Shown here one piece after another: positions 38,455 through 48,395 of a stretch of 64,000 nucleotides of DNA. The notes beneath the pieces are model-generated. The model did not search any database, was not told where the DNA came from, and saw only the letters and a list, made by a program, of their open reading frames with translations. Origin of the DNA: Marinobacter piscis (GTDB lineage Bacteria; Pseudomonadota; Gammaproteobacteria; Pseudomonadales; Oleiphilaceae); the NCBI RefSeq assembly GCF_007671655.1, contig NZ_VCGX01000003.1, positions 310,001-374,000 of the forward strand, given 5' to 3'. Position 1 is the first letter of the stretch. Each line of letters starts with the position of its first letter. A program made the translations under genes and the position numbers.

Positions 38455-40380
38455 ATGCCCGTAGTAACTTTGCCTGATGGCAGTCACCGCAGTTTTGCTC
38501 AACCCGTCACAGTCCACGATGTCGCAGCCGATATCGGCGCCGGCCTGGCCAAAGCGGCACTTGCCGGAAAAGTCGACGGCAGTCTGGTTGATACCAGTTA
38601 TCTGATAGAGAACGATACCGAGCTGGCCATAGTCACCGACCGTGATGAAGAAGGGTTGGAAGTTATTCGCCATTCTACCGCCCACCTGATGGCCATGGCG
38701 GTAAAAGAGTTGTTCCCGGAAGCTCAGGTTACCATTGGTCCGGTGATTGATGACGGCTTTTACTACGATTTTAAATACGACCGGCCGTTTACTAATGAAG
38801 ATCTGGCGCGTATTGAAAAACGCATGGCGGAGCTGGCCAAACAGGATTTGCCGGTTTCCCGTTCAATTATGTCCCGCAGCGACGCTGTCAAGCTGTTCGC
38901 AGAGATGGGCGAAGACTATAAAGTACGCATAATTGAAGATATTCCCGGCGATGAAGACCTGTCTTTTTACCAGCAGGGTGACTTTATTGACTTGTGCCGG
39001 GGGCCTCATGTGCCGAGCACTGGCAAAATGAAGGCCTTCAAACTGACCAAGGTGGCCGGCGCTTATTGGCGTGGTGACACCAGCAACGAACAGCTGCAGC
39101 GGGTGTATGGTACAGCCTGGGCCAATAAAAAAGATCTTAAGGCCCATTTGCGCCGGATAGAGGAAGCAGAGAAGCGGGATCACCGTAAGGTCGGGAAAAA
39201 GCTGGGGCTTTTCCATATGCAGGACGAGGCGCCTGGTATGGTGTTCTGGCACCCGGATGGCTGGACGGTTTACCAGGAAATTGAGCAGTACATGCGCACA
39301 ATCCTGCGTCGACACGGTTATCAGGAAATTAACACGCCGCAGATAGTCGCCCGGGAACTGTGGGAAAAGTCCGGTCACTGGGAAAAGTTCAAAGAGGGCA
39401 TGTTTACGACCGAGTCGGAAAAATACGACTTTGCGGTTAAGCCCATGAACTGCCCCTGTCACATCCAGGTGTTTAACCAGGGCCTGAAGAGTTATAAGGA
39501 TCTGCCGCTTCGTCTGGCAGAGTTTGGGTCGTGTCACCGGAATGAAGCCTCCGGTGCATTGCACGGTCTGATGCGCGTGCGTGGGTTTACGCAGGATGAT
39601 GCGCACATTTTCTGCGAAGAAGATGCAATCCAGGAAGAAGTTTCCCGGTTTATTGATCTGTTGCACGAGGTTTATAAAGACTTCGGGTTTACCGAGATCC
39701 TTTACAAGCTGTCTACGCGTCCGGAGCAGCGTGTAGGTTCCGACGAGGTCTGGGACAAATCGGAAGCCGCACTGGAAGAAGCCCTGAACCGTGAAGGCGT
39801 GGATTGGGAGTTGTTACCGGGTGAAGGTGCGTTTTACGGCCCTAAAATTGAATTTTCACTGAAAGATTGCATTGGCCGGGTATGGCAATGTGGCACTATT
39901 CAGGTAGACTTCAGTATGCCCGGACGCTTGGGAGCGCAATACGTTGCAGATAACTCCGAGCGCAAAACACCGGTCATGTTGCATCGTGCTGTACTGGGTT
40001 CATTTGAACGCTTTATAGGTATTCTGATTGAAGAATACGAGGGCGCGTTCCCCACATGGCTGGCCCCGACACAGGTTGCGGTGCTTAATATTACCGATAA
40101 TCAGCGTGAATACTGTGAGAATCTGGCAGAAAAACTGGATTCTTCGGGTTTCCGGGTGAAAGCCGACTTGAGAAATGAGAAGATCGGCTTTAAAATCCGT
40201 GAGCATACTATTAACAAAGTTCCCTTTCTTGCCGTTGTTGGCGACAAAGAGGTCGAAAACAACACCGTTGCGGTGAGAACCCGCAAAGGGGAAGATCTGG
40301 GAACACTATCGCTCGAAGCGTTCGAGCAGATTCTGAAAGACGATGTTGAACGCAAGGGCAGAATCAAGACGGAGAATTGA
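38455..40380 (+). CDS. thrS: Threonyl-tRNA synthetase
   Basis: Charges tRNA-Thr. The 641-aa class II synthetase has an N-terminal TGS domain (about 1-63), the editing domain with HSTAH (about 73-77) and a distal zinc-type cysteine, the catalytic core with [22 protein letters not shown] and the motif 3 region, and a C-terminal anticodon-binding domain starting near 540. Length matches E. coli ThrRS (642 aa). The start ATG follows AGGAG. The leader holds an anticodon-arm mimic, so it is probably autoregulated. It heads the thrS-infC-rpmI-rplT-pheS-pheT order found in most bacteria; infC starts at its stop. Confidence 0.98.
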   Translation: MPVVTLPDGSHRSFAQPVTVHDVAADIGAGLAKAALAGKVDGSLVDTSYLIENDTELAIVTDRDEEGLEVIRHSTAHLMAMAVKELFPEAQVTIGPVIDDGFYYDFKYDRPFTNEDLARIEKRMAELAKQDLPVSRSIMSRSDAVKLFAEMGEDYKVRIIEDIPGDEDLSFYQQGDFIDLCRGPHVPSTGKMKAFKLTKVAGAYWRGDTSNEQLQRVYGTAWANKKDLKAHLRRIEEAEKRDHRKVGKKLGLFHMQDEAPGMVFWHPDGWTVYQEIEQYMRTILRRHGYQEINTPQIVARELWEKSGHWEKFKEGMFTTESEKYDFAVKPMNCPCHIQVFNQGLKSYKDLPLRLAEFGSCHRNEASGALHGLMRVRGFTQDDAHIFCEEDAIQEEVSRFIDLLHEVYKDFGFTEILYKLSTRPEQRVGSDEVWDKSEAALEEALNREGVDWELLPGEGAFYGPKIEFSLKDCIGRVWQCGTIQVDFSMPGRLGAQYVADNSERKTPVMLHRAVLGSFERFIGILIEEYEGAFPTWLAPTQVAVLNITDNQREYCENLAEKLDSSGFRVKADLRNEKIGFKIREHTINKVPFLAVVGDKEVENNTVAVRTRKGEDLGTLSLEAFEQILKDDVERKGRIKTEN

Positions 40381-40382
40381 CT

Positions 40383-40922
40383 ATTAAACAGCGAACGAAT
40401 CGGGGTGGGCGTACTCCAAAGGCGCCAATCAATCAGAATATTGATGCAACTGAAGTCCGCCTGATTGATGCCGATGGCAACCAGGTGGGTATAGTTCCGA
40501 TCGAAGAGGCACTCCAGAAGGCAGAGGAGGCGTCCCTGGATCTGGTTCAGGTTACAGATTCCGATCCGATCGTCTGCAAAGTCATGGACTATGGAAAGAA
40601 AGTCTTCGACGAGAAAAAAGCGAAGGCTGCTGCCAAGAAAAAGCAAAAGCAGACGCAGGTAAAAGAAGTCAAGTTCCGTCCCGGAACTGAAGAAGGGGAT
40701 TATCAGGTAAAACTACGCAACCTGATACGTTTCCTTGAAGGCGGGGACCGCGGCAAAATCACTATCCGCTTCCGCGGCCGTGAGATGGCACACCAGGAAA
40801 TTGGTATGAAGCTCATGGCACGCATTGAAGAAGATATTGAATCGCTGGCCCAGGTCGAAATGCGGCCTAAAATGGAAGGCCGCCAGATGACCATGGTTGT
40901 GGCTCCCCGCAAAAAGAAGTGA
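40383..40922 (+). CDS. infC: Translation initiation factor IF-3, probable AUU start
   Basis: IF-3 keeps the 30S subunit free and checks the start codon. The protein has the N-terminal domain ([23 protein letters not shown]), a lysine-rich linker ([13 protein letters not shown]) and the C-terminal domain with [14 protein letters not shown]. The best start is ATT at 40383, eight bases after GGAG (40371-40374); it gives 179 aa. The in-frame TTG at 40377 lies two bases from GGAG, too close. AUU is the rare start that lets IF-3 repress its own synthesis in E. coli, and the next codon AAA is also shared. The start is inferred; the gene identity is certain. Confidence 0.95.
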   Translation: MKQRTNRGGRTPKAPINQNIDATEVRLIDADGNQVGIVPIEEALQKAEEASLDLVQVTDSDPIVCKVMDYGKKVFDEKKAKAAAKKKQKQTQVKEVKFRPGTEEGDYQVKLRNLIRFLEGGDRGKITIRFRGREMAHQEIGMKLMARIEEDIESLAQVEMRPKMEGRQMTMVVAPRKKK

Positions 40923-40923
40923 G

Positions 40924-40975
40924 CCTGATCAACGAGCGCATCCCCTGCCAAAAGGCGGGGGATTCGTCGTTCAGG
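40924..40975 (+). promoter_or_regulatory. Large hairpin in the infC-rpmI gap (candidate L20 operator)
   Basis: Inner arms ATCCCCTGCC (40940-40949) and GGCGGGGGAT (40954-40963) pair around AAAA. Outer arms CCTGA plus ACGA (40924-40935) pair with TCGTTCAGG (40967-40975). The hairpin lacks a T-run, so it is less likely a terminator than a structured leader. In E. coli, L20 represses rpmI-rplT through RNA in this same gap, though the shape here has not been compared. Confidence 0.5.
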
Positions 40976-41016
40976 TTCACATTTATGTGCTTAAAAGAGA
41001 ATGCGGAGTTTTAAAA

Positions 41017-41205
41017 ATGTCTAAGATGAAAACGAAAAGTGGAGCGGCCAAGCGGTTCAAAAAAACTGCTAACGGCTTCAAGCGTAAGTCGGCCTTCACC
41101 AGCCATATCCTGACCAAGAAGAGTCCCAAGCGTAAGCGTCAGCTTCGCGGTACCTCCATGGTTGCTAAATCCGATGTGGCATCCGTAGAACGCATGCTCG
41201 GTTAA
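41017..41205 (+). CDS. rpmI: 50S ribosomal protein L35
   Basis: A 62-aa basic ribosomal protein. [17 protein letters not shown] at the N-terminus and [16 protein letters not shown] in the middle are diagnostic for L35. It is slightly shorter than in E. coli (65 aa). The start ATG at 41017 follows GCGGAG; the frame is open further upstream but those codons are non-coding leader. It lies between infC and rplT, with a large leader hairpin before it. Confidence 0.97.
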   Translation: MSKMKTKSGAAKRFKKTANGFKRKSAFTSHILTKKSPKRKRQLRGTSMVAKSDVASVERMLG

Positions 41206-41253
41206 TCCGCGCAGGCAGAATATAAAACGGTTTAATGGTAGAAGGATTATAGA

Positions 41254-41607
41254 ATGGCTCGAGTTAAGCGTGGCGTGGTTGCACGTCGTCGTCATAAAAA
41301 GGTTTTAAACCAGGCTAAAGGTTATTACGGTGCCCGTAGTCGTGTATTCCGGGTAGCCAAGCAGGCGGTTATCAAAGCCGGACAGTATGCATACCGCGAC
41401 CGCCGGAATCGCAAGCGCGCCTTCCGTGCACTGTGGATTTCCCGGATCAACGCCGGTGCGCGTGCTAACGGATTGTCTTATAGCCGCCTGATCTCAGGCC
41501 TTAAAAAGGCAAACGTAGAAATCGATCGTAAAGTTCTGGCCGATCTGGCCATGAACGAACAGCAGGCGTTTTCTGCTGTTGTTGAGAAGGCCAAAGCGTC
41601 TCTTTGA
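41254..41607 (+). CDS. rplT: 50S ribosomal protein L20
   Basis: A 117-aa basic protein, an early assembly factor of the 50S subunit that binds 23S rRNA and, in E. coli, represses its own operon. [18 protein letters not shown], the N-terminal RNA-binding extension, and [19 protein letters not shown] are typical. It follows rpmI by 48 bases. A strong terminator separates it from pheS. Confidence 0.98.
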   Translation: MARVKRGVVARRRHKKVLNQAKGYYGARSRVFRVAKQAVIKAGQYAYRDRRNRKRAFRALWISRINAGARANGLSYSRLISGLKKANVEIDRKVLADLAMNEQQAFSAVVEKAKASL

Positions 41608-41681
41608 TCGCTTAGCTCTTTCATCGATTACGAATCGAGCCGGTGTCGGGTAGTGTCAGATTGGCAAAGCAGACATCGTTT

Positions 41682-41714
41682 AATAGGGGAAGGGCACGCT
41701 CTTCCCCTATTTTT
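41682..41714 (+). terminator. Intrinsic terminator between rplT and pheS
   Basis: AATAGGGGAAG (41682-41692) pairs with CTTCCCCTATT (41701-41711), followed by TTT. It lies 52 bases ahead of pheS. I looked for a Phe-rich leader peptide of the E. coli pheM kind in the gap and found none, so it looks like a plain terminator with partial read-through, or with a pheS promoter beyond it. Confidence 0.85.
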
Positions 41715-41736
41715 GTTTCAAGAGTTCATGTTTTGA

Positions 41737-42765
<1,029 letters not shown>

Positions 42766-42827
42766 GGCACCGCGTTTAACAGTATCCGAATTAACAGTCT
42801 AAACCGCATCAGGACAAGGCAATAACC

Positions 42828-45200
42828 ATGAAATTCAGTGAGCAGTGGCTGCGCGAGTGGGTAAACCCGGAGATCAGTTCTCAGGAGCTGATGGACCAGA
42901 TCACCATGGCCGGGCTGGAAGTGGATGGCTACGAACCCGTAGCCGGCAAGTTTGAAGGTGTCGTGATCGGCGAGGTTCAGTCGGTAGAGCCACACCCGGA
43001 CGCCGACAAACTGCGTGTGTGTCAGGTGAATGACGGCAGCCAGACCGTTCAGGTGGTGTGTGGCGCGCCCAACGTGCGTGCAGGCATGAAGGTGCCATTT
43101 GCCGTTGTGGGGGCGGTATTGCCCGGTGATTTCAAAATACGCAAAGCCAAACTTCGTGGTCAGCCCTCCGAGGGCATGCTGTGCTCCGAATCCGAGCTGG
43201 GTCTGTCAGAGAGCCACGACGGGCTGATGGAGCTGCCGGCAGATGCCCCTGTGGGCACCGGAATGAGCGAATACCTTCAGCTTGACGATATAGCGATTGA
43301 TGTCGACCTGACCCCAAACCGGAGTGACTGCCTTTCTGTAAAGGGTATAGCCCGTGAAGTTGCAGTGCTGAACAGTCTGGTCCCGCAACAACCCGCGATT
43401 GACCCTGTTGAAGCTGTGCATTCAGAAGTGCCGGATATCCGAGTGGATGCACCCGACGGCTGCCCGCGCTACCTTGGGCGCATTCTGCGGAATGTGAATC
43501 TGCAGGCGGAGACGCCGTTATGGATGCAGGAAAAACTGCGCCGCTCCGGTGTACGTTCCATTGATCCTGCGGTTGATGTGACCAACTACGTCATGTTGGA
43601 ACTGGGCCAGCCAATGCACGCCTTTGATCGGAATGAGATCAGTGCCGGCATTGTGGTCCGTATGGCCGGTGCCGGTGAAAAGCTCGTTCTTCTGGACGGA
43701 CAGGAAGTTGAGCTGACAGACAAGACGCTGGTAATCGCCGACCATGAAAAGCCGATCGCTATTGCCGGCATTATGGGGGGCGAGCATTCAGGTGTAAGCG
43801 CGGATACCCGCGACCTGGTGCTTGAGTCTGCCTACTTCGATCCGATCACACTGGCAGGCAAGGCCCGTTATTATGGCCTGCATACAGACGCGTCCCATCG
43901 CTTTGAGCGAGGCGTTGACTATGAGCTTGCCCGTGATGCCATGGAGCGCGCCACGCAGCTGCTCATGGATATCGTAGGCGGGGAACCCGGGGAAGTTGTA
44001 GAGGTAAGCAGTGCTGAGCATCTGCCGGAAGAGCGGGTAATTGATCTGCGCTCCCGGCGTCTTGCAGACGTTCTTGGGCTTGAAATCGACCGGACAACGG
44101 TAGAAACAATCCTGGCCCGGCTGGGCCTGCGTATTGATAAATTACTGAAAGAAGGTTGGCGAATTGTTGTTCCCAGCTACCGGCCCGATATTTCAATCGA
44201 GGAAGACTTGATTGAAGAGGTTGGCCGGATCTATGGGTACAACAATCTTCCGGTCACCGAACCTACGGGTGCCCTGGGGTTGCGGGAGAATGCCGAAGCA
44301 ACGCGGCCGGTCTCTGCCATCAACAGTTACTTTGTATCTCACGGCTACCAGGAAGCCATTACTTACAGCTTTGTGGATCCGAAAGTACAGACGCTGGTGG
44401 ACCCTGAGCGTGAAGGCATTGCTTTGGCTAACCCCATTTCTTCAGACTTGTCCGTTATGCGCACAAGCCTCTGGAGCGGGCTTCTGAAAACGGTTGCCCA
44501 TAACCAGAACCGTCAGCAGTCCCGGATACGTCTTTTTGAGACAGGCTTGCGGTTTGTGCAGGAAGGCGAGCAGATTGATCAACAGCCTATGCTGGCAGGC
44601 GTGGTTGTAGGGCCTCATTACCCTGAGAACTGGGCAAATGGTCGCAGGGCTGCGGATTTCTTTGATGTAAAAGGCGAGCTGGAAGGCCTGTTCAGCCTGC
44701 TGGGAATTGAGATTGAATTCCACGCCAGCAGGCACCCGGCTTTGCACCCGGGACAGACCGCAGAGCTCACCCGCGATGGAGAATCTGTGGGGTGGCTGGG
44801 CACATTGCACCCGCAAGTGCAGAAAAATCTTGAACTTAATGGCACGATTCTGATGTTTGAGCTATCCTTGAATTCGATCGTTACGGGATATGTGCCTAAT
44901 TTCAAAGAAATTTCAAAATTCCCGGAAGTCCGGCGGGATTTGGCTATTATTATTGGCAGTGATGTCGCATTTGCCGATGTAAAGCGCGTAGCCCGAAAGC
45001 ATGCTGGCGAACGACTGACGGCGTTGCGTGCGTTTGATGTGTATGAAGGGGAGAGCCTTGGCGAGGGCAACCGGAGCCTTGCACTCAGCCTTTTCTGGCA
45101 GCATCCTGAGCGTACGCTGAACGAGGATGAGGTGCATACGCTCTTCAATGGTGTTATTGAAGCACTGAAAGAAGAGCTGGGGGCAACACTAAGGAGTTAA
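42828..45200 (+). CDS. pheT: Phenylalanyl-tRNA synthetase beta subunit
   Basis: The 790-aa partner of PheS. The N-terminal OB-fold tRNA-binding region (about 40-150) is followed by B3/B4, the editing domain that removes mischarged tyrosine, two B5 domains, the pseudo-catalytic core and the C-terminal ferredoxin-like anticodon-binding domain (FKEISKFPEVRRDLAII and on). Length matches E. coli PheT (795 aa). The ihfA gene starts 3 bases after its stop, so they are coupled. Confidence 0.98.
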   Translation: MKFSEQWLREWVNPEISSQELMDQITMAGLEVDGYEPVAGKFEGVVIGEVQSVEPHPDADKLRVCQVNDGSQTVQVVCGAPNVRAGMKVPFAVVGAVLPGDFKIRKAKLRGQPSEGMLCSESELGLSESHDGLMELPADAPVGTGMSEYLQLDDIAIDVDLTPNRSDCLSVKGIAREVAVLNSLVPQQPAIDPVEAVHSEVPDIRVDAPDGCPRYLGRILRNVNLQAETPLWMQEKLRRSGVRSIDPAVDVTNYVMLELGQPMHAFDRNEISAGIVVRMAGAGEKLVLLDGQEVELTDKTLVIADHEKPIAIAGIMGGEHSGVSADTRDLVLESAYFDPITLAGKARYYGLHTDASHRFERGVDYELARDAMERATQLLMDIVGGEPGEVVEVSSAEHLPEERVIDLRSRRLADVLGLEIDRTTVETILARLGLRIDKLLKEGWRIVVPSYRPDISIEEDLIEEVGRIYGYNNLPVTEPTGALGLRENAEATRPVSAINSYFVSHGYQEAITYSFVDPKVQTLVDPEREGIALANPISSDLSVMRTSLWSGLLKTVAHNQNRQQSRIRLFETGLRFVQEGEQIDQQPMLAGVVVGPHYPENWANGRRAADFFDVKGELEGLFSLLGIEIEFHASRHPALHPGQTAELTRDGESVGWLGTLHPQVQKNLELNGTILMFELSLNSIVTGYVPNFKEISKFPEVRRDLAIIIGSDVAFADVKRVARKHAGERLTALRAFDVYEGESLGEGNRSLALSLFWQHPERTLNEDEVHTLFNGVIEALKEELGATLRS

Positions 45201-45203
45201 AAC

Positions 45204-45506
45204 ATGGCGGCTTTGACGAAAGCGGAAATGGCAGAGCGCTTGTACGAAGAGCTGGGTCTTAACAAGCGTGAAGCCAAAGAAATGGTGGAAGCTTTCTTCG
45301 ATGAGATCAGGGGCGCACTCAGCCATAACGAACAGGTTAAGCTGTCGGGCTTCGGTAACTTTGACCTGAGGGACAAAAAGCAGCGCCCCGGGCGAAACCC
45401 GAAAACGGGTGAAGAAATACCCATAAGCGCAAGGCGTGTTGTTACATTCCGTCCCGGACAGAAACTGAAGCAAAAAGTAGAAGCCTATGTTGGAACCCAG
45501 TCATAA
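45204..45506 (+). CDS. ihfA: Integration host factor alpha subunit
   Basis: The alpha chain of the IHF heterodimer, a sequence-specific DNA-bending protein. The 100-aa protein starts [28 protein letters not shown] and carries the DNA-contacting arm [27 protein letters not shown]. It is encoded right after pheT and overlaps the MerR gene by 20 bases, the classical pheST-ihfA arrangement. Confidence 0.97.
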   Translation: MAALTKAEMAERLYEELGLNKREAKEMVEAFFDEIRGALSHNEQVKLSGFGNFDLRDKKQRPGRNPKTGEEIPISARRVVTFRPGQKLKQKVEAYVGTQS

Positions 45507-45852
45507 TAACGAACTTCCCGCTATCCCCGGGAAGCGCTACTTCACCATTGGTGAGGTGGCGGAGCTGTGCGCCGTAAAGGCTCACGTTCTGCGTTACTGG
45601 GAGCAGGAATTCCCGCAGCTGTCTCCGGTCAAGCGCCGGGGGAACCGCCGCTATTACCAGCGCGCTGACGTAATTACCATTCGTCAGATACGCAGCTTGT
45701 TGTACGAGCAGGGGTATACGATTGGTGGTGCCAAGCAGAAGCTCAGCAGCCATGAAATAAAAGATGATACCACCCAGTACAAGCAGCTTATCCGACAGAT
45801 GATTGTTGAGCTGGAAGACGTTCTGGACGTACTGAATGCTCCGGCGAAATAA
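45487..45852 (+). CDS. MerR-family transcriptional regulator (ihfA-linked)
   Basis: A 121-aa regulator with an N-terminal winged helix of the MerR type ([28 protein letters not shown] and [15 protein letters not shown]) and a short C-terminal coiled helix. It has no cysteine pair for metal binding in the C-terminal end. The 20-base overlap with ihfA shows translational coupling. In pseudomonads the same small MerR gene follows ihfA. Its target is unknown. Confidence 0.93.
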   Translation: MLEPSHNNELPAIPGKRYFTIGEVAELCAVKAHVLRYWEQEFPQLSPVKRRGNRRYYQRADVITIRQIRSLLYEQGYTIGGAKQKLSSHEIKDDTTQYKQLIRQMIVELEDVLDVLNAPAK

Positions 45853-45868
45853 TCCGCCCGGTATGCAT

Positions 45869-45906
45869 AAAAAGCCGAAGTGATTCCCCGTCACTTCGGC
45901 TTTTTT
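45869..45906. terminator. Intrinsic terminator after merR-type gene (bidirectional)
   Basis: AAAAAGCCGAAGTGA (45869-45883) pairs with TCACTTCGGCTTTTT (from 45891), then more T. It closes the thrS-to-MerR block and, read on the other strand, the convergent DUF2892 gene. Confidence 0.93.
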
Positions 45907-45912
45907 GTGAGC

Positions 45913-46101
45913 TTATTTCTTTTTACAGGTTTTGATTCCCAGCAGCGAGTAGGCCGGGCAATTACCCATCAGAGCCGTGGCCAGGGGAATAATGCCAATC
46001 CAGCCCCAGGGTGTTTGCGGTCCTACAAAGACCAGCGCCAGAAGTACAATGCCCACAAGGGCACGAATAATACGATCTGCAGAACCCATATTAACGCTCA
46101 T
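45913..46101 (-). CDS. DUF2892 small inner-membrane protein
   Basis: A 62-aa protein with two hydrophobic helices (about 12-28 and 33-49) separated by a short GPQTPWGW loop, and a cytoplasmic tail with C48 and C59 (GNCPAY ... KTCKKK). This matches the DUF2892/YgaP membrane domain, often linked to rhodanese and sulfur handling. It is divergent from a Crp/Fnr regulator across 115 bases that contain a palindrome, so it may be controlled by it. Function is unknown. Confidence 0.85.
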   Translation of the reverse strand: MSVNMGSADRIIRALVGIVLLALVFVGPQTPWGWIGIIPLATALMGNCPAYSLLGIKTCKKK

Positions 46102-46165
46102 AATCCAGTCTCCTGTGTTGGCATGAGGCTACGGTTCTTACTTTAGTATCCATTGCAAACCGCTT

Positions 46166-46184
46166 CAGTGATAAAGTCACACTG
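46166..46184. promoter_or_regulatory. Palindrome between DUF2892 and Crp/Fnr genes
   Basis: CAGTG (46166-46170) and CACTG (46180-46184) form an inverted repeat, with nested GTGA (46168-46171) and TCAC (46177-46180). The GTGA-N5-TCAC core resembles Crp/Fnr half-sites (TGTGA, TCACA) with one base less spacing than Crp. A candidate operator for the adjacent regulator. Confidence 0.5.
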
Positions 46185-46216
46185 GACCGACACGTTATAA
46201 ACATTCAGGGAAACCG

Positions 46217-46825
46217 ATGATACGCCACAGCATTCTGGATAAACTCCCCGACGCCCTCCAGGAAGACGTGCTGGAGACTGTAAAAGCCATGTCTTTGCCC
46301 CAGGGCAAAATCCTGTTCCGGGCGGGCGAGCCTTGCCAGGGTTTGCCTCTGGTACTCAGGGGCACAGTAAAAGTTCAGATGACGGGCGCAGCGGGCAACA
46401 GCATCGTCTTATACCGCATGGGAAAAGATGATATCTGTACATTATCCATTGGTTGTTTGATGACCGGTTACGGCTATCGCGCGGAGGCGCTTGTTGAGGA
46501 GGCTTCAGAAGCCGTCATGATTCCCCGGGGCCTGTTTGATCGCTTGATGGACCAGTCTGCGGAGTTTCGTCTGGGTGTGATGGAATCGTACGGGCGACGG
46601 TTGGATGATCTGATGTTGTTGGTAGAAGAGGTAGCCTTCCGGCGAATGGACGAAAGACTTGATGAGTGGTTGCAGGCTCGTACCAGCCCGGTACTTATTA
46701 CACATCAGGAGCTGGCAGTTGAGCTTGGTACCGCCCGTGAAGTTGTCAGCCGGTTACTGAAAGAGCTGGAGCGCAAGGGACGAGTAAAGCTGGCACGTGG
46801 CAGAATTGAGTTAACAGGTCTTTAA
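46217..46825 (+). CDS. Crp/Fnr-family transcriptional regulator
   Basis: A 202-aa regulator with an N-terminal cyclic-nucleotide-binding-like barrel (about 20-120) and a C-terminal winged helix (about 155-200, with HQELAVELGTAREVVSRLLKEL as recognition region). It lacks the N-terminal cysteine cluster of Fnr and the cAMP-contact signature of Crp, but has C40 (GEPCQG) and C74/C80 (DDICTLSIGC), which could sense redox or bind haem. It is divergent from the DUF2892 gene, its most likely target. The effector is unknown. Confidence 0.9.
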   Translation: MIRHSILDKLPDALQEDVLETVKAMSLPQGKILFRAGEPCQGLPLVLRGTVKVQMTGAAGNSIVLYRMGKDDICTLSIGCLMTGYGYRAEALVEEASEAVMIPRGLFDRLMDQSAEFRLGVMESYGRRLDDLMLLVEEVAFRRMDERLDEWLQARTSPVLITHQELAVELGTAREVVSRLLKELERKGRVKLARGRIELTGL

Positions 46826-46827
46826 AA

Positions 46828-46867
46828 CACACGCCCCGGACTCCGTCAGGGAGTACCAGGGCGTGTG
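46828..46867. terminator. Hairpin between convergent Crp/Fnr and aldehyde dehydrogenase genes
   Basis: CACACGCCC (46828-46836) pairs with GGGCGTGTG (46859-46867), with an inner stem ACTCC/GGAGT. On the minus strand it is followed by TTTTAAAG, so it best serves the aldehyde dehydrogenase transcript. Confidence 0.7.
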
Positions 46868-46890
46868 ATCAGACATTTAGCGTAATGCCA

Positions 46891-48321
46891 TTACCAGTCA
46901 GAAACAGATTTAACTTCCAGGAACTCTTCCAGCCCCCAGACGCCACCTTCACGGCTGCCATTACCGGATTGCTTCATACCGCCGAACGGGAAGCCTGCTG
47001 AGCCGGATTTGCCATTCACTTCCACCATGCCAGAGCGGAGCTGTCGGGCGACCCTGCGGGCGCGCTCTTTGTCCTCTGTCTGAATGAAGTTGGTCAGTCC
47101 GTAAACCGTATCGTTTGCCAGCTCTATGGCTTCTTCTTCAGTTTCAAACGGCGTAATGGACAGAACCGGGCCAAAAATCTCTTCACGCCAGATGGTCATC
47201 TCAGGCGTAACATCCGAGAAGACAGTGGGCTTTACAAAGTAACCGTTATCCAAGCCCTCCGGCTTGCCTTCGCCACCAGCAACGAGCGTGGCGCCTTCTT
47301 CGATGCCTTTCTTGATCAGCGACTGCACTTTCAGAAACTGCTGTTCAGAAACCACAGGGCCAATGTGCCGGCCTTCCTTGTCTGCAAGATCTACATCGGT
47401 TTTGCTGGCGATCATGGAGGCAGCTTCAACGGCCTGCTTGTAAACGGATTTTTCGACCAGCATACGGGTAGGTGCGTTACAGGACTGCCCCGAGTTGGCG
47501 AAGCAATGGCGAACGCCGCGGGTTACGGCCTTCTCATCGGCGTCTGCAAAGATAATGTTGGCGCCTTTGCCGCCCAGTTCCAGGCCCACTCTTTTGACGG
47601 TATCGGCTGCGGCAATTGTAATCGCCTTGCCGGCGCGGGTTGAGCCAGTAAAGCTCACCAGGTCGATATCCGGGTGTTCGGAAAGTTGTGAGCCAACGCC
47701 TGCACCATCGCCATTAACAAGGTTGAAGACGCCTTCCGGGAAGCCAGTGCTGTCAATCATTTCTGCAAGCAGCATGGCCGACAGGGGAGAAATCTCTGAA
47801 GGCTTGAGAACCACTGTACAGCCGGCAGCCAGGGCCGCAGGCACCTTCAGCATTATCTGGTTCATTGGCCAGTTCCAGGGAGTGATCAAGGCAGATACAC
47901 CGACTGGCTCATGCAGAATGATGTTGTCTGGCGCATGCTCACCCAGTGGGTGCTCAAAATTGTAGGACTTCAGGGCACGAATGGTGTTTTTCAGGTTGGC
48001 AGCGCCTGCCCCTACCTGCGCAGTTTTCGCCAGATCAATCGGAGCACCCATTTCCTGACTGATGGTTTGTGCCATTTCATCGGCACGTGCTTTGTAAGTT
48101 TCGAACAAGCTTTCTAACAACTCTAGACGGCGCTCACGGGAGGTGGCAGCCCACGCTGGAAAGGCTTTTCTGGCGGCACTGACAGCGTTATCCGTGTCAG
48201 CCTGGGAGCCCAGAGTGATTGTTGAGAACCCTTTTTCATCAGACGGGTTAATCACTTCCAGACGCTGGGTTCCCTCAGGTGTGACCCATTTCCCATTAAT
48301 ATAAAACTTACTTGCATCCAT
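46891..48321 (-). CDS. NAD(P)-dependent aldehyde dehydrogenase
   Basis: A 476-aa aldehyde dehydrogenase superfamily member that oxidises an aldehyde to its acid. The catalytic cysteine is C281 in NSGQSCNAPTR and the general-base glutamate sits in LELGGKGAN. ITPWNWPMNQ and FTGSTRAGKAI shape the cofactor site. Length and motifs fit a broad-range aldehyde dehydrogenase; the substrate cannot be fixed from sequence. The ATG at 48321 follows GAGG. It is a single gene, convergent with the Crp/Fnr regulator and separated from cysA by 74 bases, so it is not clearly in the sulfate operon. Confidence 0.94.
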   Translation of the reverse strand: MDASKFYINGKWVTPEGTQRLEVINPSDEKGFSTITLGSQADTDNAVSAARKAFPAWAATSRERRLELLESLFETYKARADEMAQTISQEMGAPIDLAKTAQVGAGAANLKNTIRALKSYNFEHPLGEHAPDNIILHEPVGVSALITPWNWPMNQIMLKVPAALAAGCTVVLKPSEISPLSAMLLAEMIDSTGFPEGVFNLVNGDGAGVGSQLSEHPDIDLVSFTGSTRAGKAITIAAADTVKRVGLELGGKGANIIFADADEKAVTRGVRHCFANSGQSCNAPTRMLVEKSVYKQAVEAASMIASKTDVDLADKEGRHIGPVVSEQQFLKVQSLIKKGIEEGATLVAGGEGKPEGLDNGYFVKPTVFSDVTPEMTIWREEIFGPVLSITPFETEEEAIELANDTVYGLTNFIQTEDKERARRVARQLRSGMVEVNGKSGSAGFPFGGMKQSGNGSREGGVWGLEEFLEVKSVSDW

Positions 48322-48395
48322 CACGGTTTACCTCTTTGTTGGGGTTTAAAACCATGGTAACAGATTGTATTTCCGTTGGGCCGCTGTCTTATCCT

